In this document: positions 8,995 through 20,103 of the stretch, piece by piece
How the letters are laid out: every line of letters begins with the position of its first letter
Numbering within the stretch: position 1 is the stretch's first letter
Assembly: GCF_001424185.1 (NCBI RefSeq)
Contig: NZ_LMOM01000013.1
Coordinates: forward strand, 1 to 64,000
From: Deinococcus sp. Leaf326
GTDB taxonomy: Bacteria > Deinococcota > Deinococci > Deinococcales > Deinococcaceae
DNA: 64,000 bases
Reading direction: 5' to 3'
Position numbers and translations under genes: made by a program
The notes under the pieces: model-generated
What the model was told of the DNA's origin: nothing
What the model saw: the letters and a program-made list of their open reading frames with translations, nothing else
Databases searched by the model: none

Positions 8995-9000
8995 TAGGCT
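8995..9000 (+). promoter_or_regulatory. -10 box TAGGCT for the HAD phosphatase gene
   Basis: TAGGCT ends 6 nt before the ATG at 9007, with no ribosome-binding site. Confidence 0.5.
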
Positions 9001-9006
9001 GGCCCC

Positions 9007-9855
9007 ATGAGCCTGTCTGCCAACCCCCAACCGGCCGCCTTTCCGGAGGGCCTGCCGCTGCTGCTGGCCTTCGACCTCGACGGCACCCTGATCCGGGACG
9101 GCGGCCAGGACCTGCCCGAGGAGACGGCGCTGGCCCTCGGCCGCCTGCGCGCCCTGGGGGTGAGGACCGCCATCGTGACGGGGCGCGACCTGCCGCCGCG
9201 TGGGGTCAGCTCACGCGCCGAGTTCGACGCGGTCGCCACCAACAACGGCGGCCGGGTGCATTTCGGCCAGGAACTGCGGTCGTCGGCCCGCTTCGGCCCC
9301 GGCGACCTGGAGGCGGTGCTGGCCCACGAACTCGACGGCGCGCGGGTGGTCCTGTTCACCGAGGACGACCTGTACGTGCAGTTGCCCCCGGGCCGCGACC
9401 CCGAGCCGTGGATGATCGCCCGGCAGGCCCGCCCCCTGGCCGAGGCCCCGCACGCCGACGTGACCAAGGTGGGCTTCTGGCACCCGGACGTGGCGGGCCT
9501 GGCCGCCCGGCTGCGGGCCAGCCACCCGCACCTCGTCATGACGGGCGGACAGCCGCCCTACCCCGAATTCCTGACCGTCACGCCCACAGGCGCGCACAAG
9601 GCCGGCGCACTGGCCCTGATCGCCGAGGCCCTGAATATCCCGCTGGAGCGCACGGTGGCCTTCGGGGACAGCGACAACGACGAGGTCATGTTGGAACTCG
9701 CCGGATACGCGGTACAGGTGGGCACGCTGCCCCTGCTGGCCCGGCACGCCGATACGCAGCTGGCCGGCCACGAGGCGCTGGGCGCGTATCTGGGCGCCCT
9801 CGCCGCGCGGCTGGAGGTGCAGGCCACGGGTGCGGCCGCCGTCAGTTTCCTCTGA
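9007..9855 (+). CDS. HAD-superfamily Cof-type phosphatase
   Basis: This 282-residue hydrolase has motif I DLDGTL with the nucleophile Asp, a motif III lysine in TPTGAHKAGAL, and motif IV GDSDNDEVM. A large cap insertion between motifs I and III places it in the IIB (Cof) group, which dephosphorylates sugar phosphates, nucleotides or PLP. It starts at an ATG directly behind a -10 box and ends before a strong bidirectional terminator. A second, non-identical IIB phosphatase lies at 33.3 kb. Confidence 0.88.
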   Translation: MSLSANPQPAAFPEGLPLLLAFDLDGTLIRDGGQDLPEETALALGRLRALGVRTAIVTGRDLPPRGVSSRAEFDAVATNNGGRVHFGQELRSSARFGPGDLEAVLAHELDGARVVLFTEDDLYVQLPPGRDPEPWMIARQARPLAEAPHADVTKVGFWHPDVAGLAARLRASHPHLVMTGGQPPYPEFLTVTPTGAHKAGALALIAEALNIPLERTVAFGDSDNDEVMLELAGYAVQVGTLPLLARHADTQLAGHEALGAYLGALAARLEVQATGAAAVSFL

Positions 9856-9871
9856 CCCCGAGAGACACGGC

Positions 9872-9910
9872 AAAGCGCCCAGGCTATCCACACGGTGGCC
9901 TGGGCGCTTT
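9872..9910. terminator. Bidirectional terminator
   Basis: AAAGCGCCCAGGC (9872-9884) pairs with 9898-9910. The A-run and T-run at the two ends suit both the HAD gene and the convergent secreted-protein gene. Confidence 0.8.
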
Positions 9911-9922
9911 GTCTTCCGGGAC

Positions 9923-10510
9923 TCAGCGGAAGTTGAACGAGTCGAACATCGCGCGCCCGGCGGTCGCCACCTGCGGCAGCGTGCCGTCAGGGACGGCCAG
10001 CGTCACGGTGTAGAGCTTGCCGCCGCTGATGCTCAGGAGCTGCGTCCAGCGAAAAGGGGCGCCCTGTTCGGTGCCGGTGTAGGTCCACAGGACGCCCTGC
10101 GTGTTCTTGGGCCCGACCTTGACGCTCTTCTCGCCCAGCATCTTGAAATTCTTGACGAGAGTAGGCAGTTCCTCGGCGCGCACGTCGCGGGCCACGCCCA
10201 GCGAGGCGCGCACGTCCTTGGGAATGTCGGTGACGATCACCGTGAAGCTGGGGTTGAGCTTGCCTGCCGTGGCGGGCCCGGCCAGGGCGGCGTTGCCCTG
10301 CGAGTTCTTCAGCGAGATCCAGCCGCCCGCCACCACGAAGGTGTATCCGGCGGCCGTGTAGGTGTTCGAGGTGGCCACCGTGGGGGCCGCGGCCGGGGCC
10401 GGCGAGGCCATACCCGGCACCGAGGGCCGGGGGGCGGAGGTCTGGGCGCCTGCGGTCGCGGCAGCCAGCGCGCTGAGGGTGAGCAGGGCAAACAAGGCGG
10501 GGCGCTTCAT
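9923..10510 (-). CDS. Secreted protein of unknown function
   Basis: The 195-residue protein starts MKRPALFALLTLSALAAATA with a signal peptide cleaved near AGAQ. A Pro/Ala-rich spacer to about residue 45 follows. The C-terminal domain resembles PsbP/DUF1795-type folds (patterns such as AGYTFVVAGGW and FKMLGEKSVKVG), but I hold this only weakly. The ATG is 7 nt after TACCCT (10518-10523 minus), so the 19-residue upstream extension is rejected. Confidence 0.75.
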   Translation of the reverse strand: MKRPALFALLTLSALAAATAGAQTSAPRPSVPGMASPAPAAAPTVATSNTYTAAGYTFVVAGGWISLKNSQGNAALAGPATAGKLNPSFTVIVTDIPKDVRASLGVARDVRAEELPTLVKNFKMLGEKSVKVGPKNTQGVLWTYTGTEQGAPFRWTQLLSISGGKLYTVTLAVPDGTLPQVATAGRAMFDSFNFR

Positions 10511-10517
10511 CGGCCCC

Positions 10518-10523
10518 AGGGTA
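10518..10523 (-). promoter_or_regulatory. -10 box TACCCT for the secreted-protein gene
   Basis: TACCCT lies 7 nt before the ATG at 10510 on the minus strand. Confidence 0.45.
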
Positions 10524-10572
10524 GGGCCGAAGGGTGAGGCGAGTCTGACGAGGGCCAGGACCGGCACGCGCC

Positions 10573-12021
10573 CTAGCGGGGGGCCGGCCCCGGCGACAGG
10601 GGCGCGTCGCGCACGGCCCGGCCGCCTTCCAGGTGCAGGTGGTGGGTCAGGCCGGGCAGCGCGTCGGTCTCCCGGTGAGCCACGACGAGCAGGTGCGTGC
10701 CGCCGCGCACGAGCTCCGGCAGCAGCTCCAGGAACCGCGAACGGCTCGCGGCGTCCACGAAGTCCAGGCCCTCGTCGAGCAACAACAGCTTGGGGCGGTG
10801 GACCACCGCGCGGGCCAGCAGCAGTCGGCGCAGCTGCCCCTGCGAGAGCGTCTCGGCGTTCTGGTCCAGCAGGTCCCGCAGGTCCAGGCGCACGGCGAGC
10901 GTATCCACCTCAGCCCACTGTGCGGCGCTCAGTTCAGGAACGAATCCTTCGGTGCCCCCCAGCGCGCTGCCGATCACGTCGCGCCCTGTCCAGGTGCGGC
11001 CCGACCCACCCGCGCGCTGCCGGATGCCGACCTCGGCGCCGACCAGCCCCACGGTGCGCCGCCGCTCGCTCAGCAGGTCGCGCGCGAGATACGGGCGCGT
11101 GACGTGGCCGCCCAGGGCCGGATGCAGCTCTCCGGCGATGAGGCGGGCGAGGGTGCTCTTGCCGCTGCCGTTCTCGCCGGTCACCAGCCAGTGTTGCCCG
11201 GCTTCCCAGCGCCAGCTCAGCGGCCCCAGGGCGAGGTGGCCATTGCGCCAGACCTCGGCGCGTTCCAGCGCGACCAGCGTGCCCGTGCCCGGTGGGCGGG
11301 GCAGGGGGGACGGCGCCGGGGTCAGAGGCAGGCCCCCAGCCGTCTCGGCCGAGACGCGCCCGCCGCGCACCTCCACCGTGCGCCAGGGCAGGCCAGGGGC
11401 TTCCTCGGGGCGGTGGGTCGCCAGAACGATGGCCGTACCGGCGGCGTGGGCTGCCCGCAGCGCCGCGCCCAGTTCCTCACGCGCCGCGCCGCTCAGGCCG
11501 TCGGTGAACTCGTCGAGGAGCAGCAGTTCGGGCCGGGGCATGAGGGCGCGGCCTAGCATGGTGCGCCGCCGCTGCCCGTGCGAGAGGGTCCGCACGTCGC
11601 GCTCCAGCAGCTCTTCCAGGCCGCATAGGGCCGCTACCTCGGTCAGCCGGGCCTGGGCGGCCTCGTCGGGGTCCCAGTGGCGCAGCAGGTCGCCCTCGTA
11701 TCCGGCGAGCAGCACGTCCGAGACCGTCTGTGCCCAGTCGCGCGTGAGGTAGAAGGCCTCGGCATCGGGGCCCACCAGATGCAGCTGCCGCCGCGCCCGC
11801 ACCGCCGAACGGGTCACCGCGCCGCCCAGGCCATAGGTGCGCGTGCCCGACACCGGGGCCACCTCGCCCGCGAGCAGCCGCAGCAGCGTGGTCTTGCCGC
11901 CGCCGTTGGGACCGGACAGCCGCAGGGCCTCGCCGCCGTTCAGGGTCAGGGTCACGCCCGAGAGCAGTTCACGGCCCCCGGCGATCACGGTCACGTCTTG
12001 CAGGTCGAGCAGCGCAGGCAT
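10573..12021 (-). CDS. ABC protein with two fused ATPase domains (ModF/PhrA-like)
   Basis: The 482-residue protein has two complete nucleotide-binding domains and no membrane segment. Domain 1 has Walker A GPNGGGKTT (36-44), signature LSHGQRRRT and Walker B LLLLDEF. Domain 2 has GENGSGKST, LSQGQLRRL and LLLLDEG. Each domain has an H-loop histidine. This matches ModF, the twin-ATPase protein linked to molybdenum metabolism, although no molybdate genes are nearby. It starts behind TACACT, divergent from the flavoprotein gene with only 41 bp between ATGs. Confidence 0.82.
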   Translation of the reverse strand: MPALLDLQDVTVIAGGRELLSGVTLTLNGGEALRLSGPNGGGKTTLLRLLAGEVAPVSGTRTYGLGGAVTRSAVRARRQLHLVGPDAEAFYLTRDWAQTVSDVLLAGYEGDLLRHWDPDEAAQARLTEVAALCGLEELLERDVRTLSHGQRRRTMLGRALMPRPELLLLDEFTDGLSGAAREELGAALRAAHAAGTAIVLATHRPEEAPGLPWRTVEVRGGRVSAETAGGLPLTPAPSPLPRPPGTGTLVALERAEVWRNGHLALGPLSWRWEAGQHWLVTGENGSGKSTLARLIAGELHPALGGHVTRPYLARDLLSERRRTVGLVGAEVGIRQRAGGSGRTWTGRDVIGSALGGTEGFVPELSAAQWAEVDTLAVRLDLRDLLDQNAETLSQGQLRRLLLARAVVHRPKLLLLDEGLDFVDAASRSRFLELLPELVRGGTHLLVVAHRETDALPGLTHHLHLEGGRAVRDAPLSPGPAPR

Positions 12022-12029
12022 CGCCCGCG

Positions 12030-12035
12030 AGTGTA
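12030..12035 (-). promoter_or_regulatory. -10 box TACACT for the twin-ATPase gene
   Basis: TACACT lies 8 nt before the ATG at 12021. The divergent TAGCAT box starts 15 bp away, so the two promoters must share DNA for their -35 regions. Confidence 0.5.
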
Positions 12036-12050
12036 GTGTGGCCGCTGCTC

Positions 12051-12056
12051 TAGCAT
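12051..12056 (+). promoter_or_regulatory. -10 box TAGCAT driving the leader ORF and flavoprotein gene
   Basis: TAGCAT ends 6 nt before the ATG at 12063. It places transcription start at or next to that ATG. Confidence 0.5.
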
Positions 12057-12062
12057 CGGGTC

Positions 12063-12107
12063 ATGCCCCCTGTTCAGGTCCCGACTTCCAGGCCCAGACC
12101 GTCGTGA
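12063..12107 (+). CDS. 14-codon leader peptide upstream of the flavoprotein gene
   Basis: An ATG directly behind TAGCAT opens a short frame, MPPVQVPTSRPRPS, whose TGA overlaps the GTG start of the next gene (GTGA). The downstream gene has no ribosome-binding site, so re-initiation after this leader would explain its expression. A one-base sequence error joining the two frames is the alternative. Confidence 0.45.
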   Translation: MPPVQVPTSRPRPS

Positions 12108-12703
12108 GCAGTTTCTACGACCCCCGTCACCGCGACCCGTCGCTGTCCCGCCGGCCGCAGAATCGCCGCGAAGAGGACTGGATCGCCGCGCTGCTGCTGC
12201 GGGAACGGATCGCGCGCGTAGCGACCCTGTGGCAGGGCGAGGACGGCGCGGCCTTTCCGTTTATTACGCCGCTGGCCTACGCCTACCGCCCCGAGGAACA
12301 CGACCTCGTGTACCACACCAACGTCGTGGGGCGGTTGCAGGCCAACACCGAACAGGGCCACCCGGCGACTGCCGAGGTCTCCGAGATCGGGCGGTTCCTG
12401 CCCAGCAACTCGCCGCTGGAACTGTCGGTGCAGTACCGCAGCGCCGTGGTGTTCGGCACGGCGTACGTCATCACGGACCCGGAGGAGCAGCGCCGCGCCC
12501 TGACCACCCTCTCAGAGCGGGTCTTTCCGGGCCTGACCGTGGGCGAAACGACCCGGCCCATCAGCGACGCCGACCTCGCGCGCACGCGGGTCTACCGCCT
12601 TCAGATCACGCACTGGAGCGGCAAGGAGAACTGGGCCGAGCAGGCCACCCAGGAAGACGGCTGGCCCGCCCTATCGCCGGAATGGTTGGAGCGGCCTATC
12701 TAG
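12104..12703 (+). CDS. Pyridoxamine 5'-phosphate oxidase-like FMN-binding protein
   Basis: The 199-residue protein has the split-barrel pattern of the Pyridox_ox_2/NimA group. Motifs include IARVATLW, FPFITPLAYAY, LVYHTNVVGR and a mid-domain SVQYRSAVVFGTAYVI. Relatives bind flavin or haem and reduce small molecules; substrate is unknown. I place the start at GTG 12104 because no ATG exists in frame upstream and the natural N-terminus (SSFYDPRHRDP) begins here. Confidence 0.8.
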   Translation: MSSFYDPRHRDPSLSRRPQNRREEDWIAALLLRERIARVATLWQGEDGAAFPFITPLAYAYRPEEHDLVYHTNVVGRLQANTEQGHPATAEVSEIGRFLPSNSPLELSVQYRSAVVFGTAYVITDPEEQRRALTTLSERVFPGLTVGETTRPISDADLARTRVYRLQITHWSGKENWAEQATQEDGWPALSPEWLERPI

Positions 12704-12826
12704 AGCCGGAGCAGGCATTAGGCCCGCCTCCCCGGCAAGGACGGCCCGGGCGCGTCCGGACTTGGACCTCTGGGAACTCCGGTGCGGTGGGGCGCGTATG
12801 CACAGGCACACAGGAGGCCACCGCCT

Positions 12827-13747
12827 ATGGGATTCGTCATTTTCGTCGTTGTGCTGCTCGCGCTCGTGTTTGTCACGTTATTCGCCGGAGTCAAGAGCGT
12901 GCCGCAGGGCTACCAGTGGACCCAGGAGCGCTTCGGCAAGTTCCAGCGCACCCTCAAGCCGGGCCTGAACATCATCGTGCCGTACATCGACCGCATCGGG
13001 CGCCGGGTCAACATGATGGAGCAGGTGCTCGACGTGCCCTCGCAGGAGATCATCACCCGGGACAACGCGCTCGTCACGGTGGACGGCGTGGTGTTCTATC
13101 AGGTGCTCGACGCCGCCCGCGCGAGCTACGAGGTCCGCAACCTCGAAATCGCCACCCTGAACCTCACGATGACGAACATCCGCACCGTGATGGGCAGCAT
13201 GGACCTCGACGAACTGCTCTCCAACCGCGACCAGATCAACGCCCGGCTGCTCTCGGTGGTCGACGAGGCGACCGAGCCGTGGGGGGTCAAGGTCACGCGC
13301 ATTGAGGTCAAGGACATCCGGCCGCCTGCCGATCTCGTCGCCAGCATGGCCCGCCAGATGAAGGCCGAGCGTGAGAAGCGCGCCAACATCCTCGACGCCG
13401 AGGGCTTCCGGCAGGCCGCGATTCTCAAGGCCGAGGGTGAGAAGCAGGCCAAGATCCTGAACGCCGAGGGCCGCCGTCAGGCCGCCTTCCTGGAGGCTGA
13501 GGCCCGCGAGCGCGCCGCCGAGGCCGAGGCGACCGCAACCCGCGTGGTCAGCGAGGCGATCGCGGGCGGCAACGTGCAGGCCATCAACTACTTCATCGCC
13601 CAGAAGTACGTGGACGCCCTGAAGGACATCGCCAGCGCCCCCAATCAGAAGACCCTGATCCTGCCGGTCGAGGCCACCAGCATCCTGGGCAGCCTCCAGG
13701 GCATCGCGGAGGTCGCGCGCGAGGCCTTCGGCGGCAAGAAGGGGTAG
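12827..13747 (+). CDS. SPFH/band 7 membrane protein (paraslipin, QmcA-like)
   Basis: The 306-residue protein has one N-terminal membrane helix (1-22), a band 7 domain (about 23-190), and a long Ala/Glu/Arg coiled coil around 190-245. It ends with the conserved [19 protein letters not shown] segment. Such proteins form rings that organise membrane microdomains. The start has AGGAGG nine nt upstream. It is followed after 4 nt by an NfeD gene, the classical partner. Confidence 0.92.
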   Translation: MGFVIFVVVLLALVFVTLFAGVKSVPQGYQWTQERFGKFQRTLKPGLNIIVPYIDRIGRRVNMMEQVLDVPSQEIITRDNALVTVDGVVFYQVLDAARASYEVRNLEIATLNLTMTNIRTVMGSMDLDELLSNRDQINARLLSVVDEATEPWGVKVTRIEVKDIRPPADLVASMARQMKAEREKRANILDAEGFRQAAILKAEGEKQAKILNAEGRRQAAFLEAEARERAAEAEATATRVVSEAIAGGNVQAINYFIAQKYVDALKDIASAPNQKTLILPVEATSILGSLQGIAEVAREAFGGKKG

Positions 13748-13751
13748 GGCC

Positions 13752-14219
13752 GTGGACTGGCTGCCGACCCTGGAGCGCGTGGCCCCCTGGCACTGGTGGG
13801 TGCTGGGCGCCCTCCTGCTGATCCTGGAAGTGGCCGCGCCGGGCGTGTTTTTCGTGTGGCTGGCCCTCGCGGCCTTCGGGCTGGGGCTGGTGGTGTTCGT
13901 GCTACCACTGCCTGTGGCCGTGCAACTGCTGCTGTTCGCGGTCTTCTGCGTGGTCTCGGTGGTGCTGGGCCGGCGCTATGTGGGCCGCCTGGGGCTGGGC
14001 GGCGAGGGCGGCGACACCCTGAACACTGGGGCCAGCCGTCTGGTCGGGCGCACCGTGACCGTCACCGCGCCCATCGTGAACGGTGTGGGGCGCGTCCGCG
14101 TGGGCGACAGCGACTGGCGGGCGCGCGGCCCCGACACCCCGGCGGGCACGAGCGTGCTTATCGTGGCTGCCGAGGGCACCACCCTGATCGTGCGGGAGGT
14201 CAGCGGCAGCTGGGTGTGA
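13752..14219 (+). CDS. NfeD-like membrane protein
   Basis: The 155-residue protein has two or three hydrophobic helices (about 13-75) and a C-terminal OB-fold (about 95-155) with the pattern LVGRTVTVTAPI and GRVRVGDSDWRARG. It starts with GTG, 4 nt behind the SPFH gene, so it is co-translated. Together they match the E. coli QmcA/YbbJ pairing, thought to control membrane quality and fluidity. Confidence 0.9.
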   Translation: MDWLPTLERVAPWHWWVLGALLLILEVAAPGVFFVWLALAAFGLGLVVFVLPLPVAVQLLLFAVFCVVSVVLGRRYVGRLGLGGEGGDTLNTGASRLVGRTVTVTAPIVNGVGRVRVGDSDWRARGPDTPAGTSVLIVAAEGTTLIVREVSGSWV

Positions 14220-14267
14220 GGGAGGGGGCGGGAAGCCGGCCGTGTTCTTCCCACTGCCTCCCTGTGC

Positions 14268-15839
<1,572 letters not shown>

Positions 15840-15843
15840 GCGC

Positions 15844-16554
15844 TCACTTCCTCGCCTTGTTCACGGCGGCGGCGAAGGTGGGGTAGACGTTGTTCAGGTC
15901 GTAGGCCCCGGCCATGAGCACGCGGCGGTCGTCCGCCCCGCCCCCGAGCGCCTTGACGAAGCCGTCACGGACCGAGTCGCCGTTTGCGCTCTTCTCGGGC
16001 GAGAGGCCCGCGAGAAAGACCGCGCGCGTGCTGCTCGCCTTCAGCAGACCCGTGAAGGTCTGGCTCAGTCCGGCGCGCCCCGGATCGTCGAGGACCGCGC
16101 CGTCGGTGAACAGCACGACCACGTCGGCGCCGGCCTTGGTCCGCGCGATCATGGTGCGCGCCTGGGTCAGCGCGGCCGTGATCGCGCTGCCGCGCGTCGT
16201 GCAGGGCTGTGTTAGTGCCGAGGTGTAGCGCAGGATGTCGGCCTTGCTCAGCCGCGCGCCGTTCTTGGACTCGAACCGGAAGTCCGCGACCGTCTGCACG
16301 CCGCTGCACACCCGCAGCAGGGTGACGGTGTCGCCCGAGCGCACCTGGTTGAGCAGCAGGCTCTGGGTGAGCAGCGCCGCCTGTTTGGCGTAGCCGTAGG
16401 CGGGGTTCTTGCTGCTGCCGGTCATGTCGGCGGCCAGGACGAAATGCAGCGGCGGGGTCGAAAGGCCCAGCAGCGCCGAGGCGCTCGCGGGCGTGGGAGA
16501 GAGGCTGGGCAGCAGCAGGGGCCACAGGGCCGCGAGCAGGGGGGGCAGGGTCAT
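15844..16554 (-). CDS. von Willebrand factor A domain protein, exported
   Basis: The 236-residue protein has a hydrophobic N-terminus (to about residue 28) that may be a signal peptide or anchor. A vWA domain follows. The MIDAS metal site appears as DMTGS (D-x-S/T-x-S type), with the later Thr and Asp positions in TTRGS and FTDGAVLDD. vWA domains mediate metal-dependent protein contacts. It sits between the penicillin-binding protein and the four-TM protein with 28- and 4-nt gaps, so all are probably one transcript. No AAA ATPase partner is adjacent. Confidence 0.82.
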   Translation of the reverse strand: MTLPPLLAALWPLLLPSLSPTPASASALLGLSTPPLHFVLAADMTGSSKNPAYGYAKQAALLTQSLLLNQVRSGDTVTLLRVCSGVQTVADFRFESKNGARLSKADILRYTSALTQPCTTRGSAITAALTQARTMIARTKAGADVVVLFTDGAVLDDPGRAGLSQTFTGLLKASSTRAVFLAGLSPEKSANGDSVRDGFVKALGGGADDRRVLMAGAYDLNNVYPTFAAAVNKARK

Positions 16555-16582
16555 AGGTCAGCTCCGCAGAGAAAAGGAAGGG

Positions 16583-18754
<2,172 letters not shown>

Positions 18755-18776
18755 GTTTCCTCCAGGACGGCGCGGC

Positions 18777-19073
18777 TCAACGCACCACGTCCGCCACGCC
18801 CACCGCCGCCGAGCGGAACTGCGCGGCCTGCCACAGCTGCGTCGCCAGCCCCGAGACGCCCACGAGCAGGATCGTCACTGTGCCGAGTACGGCCAGGGCC
18901 GTCACGGCCGTCGCCCAGGCCGAACGCGGCGCGCGGGCACGCGGGTCGGGCCGGGGAACGGTACGGGGCCGCGCGGGCCGTCTCTCGCGTTCGGGCTTCG
19001 GGGCACTGACAGGCAGGTTCGGCAGGGTGGGCAGTCCCGACGAGTAGGGCCGGGGCTTGCGGACAAAACTCAT
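18777..19073 (-). CDS. Small single-pass membrane protein
   Basis: The 98-residue protein has a basic, Pro/Arg-rich cytoplasmic half (1-50) and one membrane helix near 53-76. It starts behind TAAAAT and ends 22 nt before the PBP gene, so it heads the operon. The layout resembles division or elongation accessory proteins, but there is no recognisable homology and I assign no function. Confidence 0.65.
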   Translation of the reverse strand: MSFVRKPRPYSSGLPTLPNLPVSAPKPERERRPARPRTVPRPDPRARAPRSAWATAVTALAVLGTVTILLVGVSGLATQLWQAAQFRSAAVGVADVVR

Positions 19074-19079
19074 GGCCGG

Positions 19080-19085
19080 ATTTTA
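19080..19085 (-). promoter_or_regulatory. -10 box TAAAAT for the PBP operon
   Basis: TAAAAT lies 6 nt before the ATG at 19073. It is the only obvious promoter for the four genes down to 14268. Confidence 0.5.
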
Positions 19086-19201
19086 GGAAGTCTCCATGAG
19101 ATGCACACCCGACTTTCGGATGAGAACTTCGTCCTGGCGCACCGAAAAGCGGTGTGGGCACCTTTGCTGCGGATTCAGCGTTCCTCGCGGACGATGGGGC
19201 T

Positions 19202-19693
19202 TTAAACTATGTTCGACTCGTAGCGCCCCCAGATCCCGGGATACCCCCCGAAGCTTTCCCCGTTGTAGGCCACCCGCGAGACCCCGAAGCCGAAGGTGTA
19301 CTCCGCGGCCGCGCTCAGGCGGAAACTGCGGTGGTACTGCCCATAGTCCTCAGCCCAGGGTCCACTTCCTGCGAAGGGTTTGACGGTCGCCGCGAGCCGG
19401 GCCACGACCTCCTCGCGCTTGAGGACCGAGACGAAACAGCGCGCTCCCGTTTTGCTTATACCCTCGCCGCAGAAGGTGTCGCAGTCAATCTCCTTGAACT
19501 CTTTTGCACCAAGCGTCTGCATGAGGGTCTTGTCGTGGTTGCGAAGAGTTGCAGGGTTGGGAGTCGCCGGCCGTGCGGCACAGGCAGCGGCTCCGCACAG
19601 AAGCCAGACCAGAGGGCAGATAGGGACGCCCCGGGTTATTTCGTCTCCCGGACGATGGGGCTGTAAAGCACGTCCGACTCGAAGTGGCCCCAC
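19202..19693 (-). CDS. Second lipoprotein paralogue, possibly decaying (candidate immunity protein)
   Basis: The frame encodes up to 163 residues with a lipobox-like CGAAAC and strong similarity to its upstream neighbour: both share a (K/R)E(I/L)DCDT block, CFVS-LKREE, WAE-YGQ, and FGVSRVAY. Two defects are visible. First, there is no ATG, GTG or TTG between the previous stop and the lipobox; the only start is a GTG at 19693 inside the neighbour. Second, the TAC codon of the paralogue is TAA here, and beyond it the frame continues SPIVREER to a TGA at 19175, so the last nine residues have been cut off. It may still be functional, started by coupling or a rare codon. Confidence 0.6.
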   Translation of the reverse strand: MGPLRVGRALQPHRPGDEITRGVPICPLVWLLCGAAACAARPATPNPATLRNHDKTLMQTLGAKEFKEIDCDTFCGEGISKTGARCFVSVLKREEVVARLAATVKPFAGSGPWAEDYGQYHRSFRLSAAAEYTFGFGVSRVAYNGESFGGYPGIWGRYESNIV

Positions 19694-20103
19694 ACGCCCG
19701 GCTGGTCGCGGTAGATCAGGTCCTTGTAGGCGACCCGCGACACGCCGAAGCTGAAGGTATAGGCAGGGTCATGGCTCAGGCGGTAGAAACGGTCGAACTG
19801 GCCGTAGTTCTCGGCCCATTCCGCCCCCTCGGCGAAGGAGGCCACGCCCCTGGAAATCCGGGCGGTCAGTTCCTCGCGCTTCAGGGTCGAGACGAAGCAG
19901 TGGACGCCGCGCCGGGCCATGCCAGGACCGTACAGGGTGTCGCAGTCGAGTTCGCGGAAGGCCGGGCCGGTGAACAGGTCGAGAATCTGGCGGTCGTAGG
20001 CCGCGACGGTCTTCGTGGGATCTTTCATGGAGGCCGACCTCGGCGTGCCTGCGCACGATCCCAGGGCGGCGAGCAGCAGCAGGGCGCGGTAGGAAAGGTT
20101 CAT
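19636..20103 (-). CDS. Lipoprotein, candidate periplasmic immunity/partner of the lipase
   Basis: The 155-residue protein has a lipoprotein signal peptide (MNLSYRALLLLAALGSC, lipobox LGSC, Cys17). The mature domain contains two conserved cysteines in LDCDT and VHCFVS. Its ATG overlaps the TGA of the lipase gene (ATGA), so the two are translationally coupled. A diverged second copy follows immediately. I know no family for it. By position it resembles Tli lipoproteins that neutralise phospholipase effectors; it could equally be a lipase chaperone. Confidence 0.8.
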   Translation of the reverse strand: MNLSYRALLLLAALGSCAGTPRSASMKDPTKTVAAYDRQILDLFTGPAFRELDCDTLYGPGMARRGVHCFVSTLKREELTARISRGVASFAEGAEWAENYGQFDRFYRLSHDPAYTFSFGVSRVAYKDLIYRDQPGVWGHFESDVLYSPIVRETK

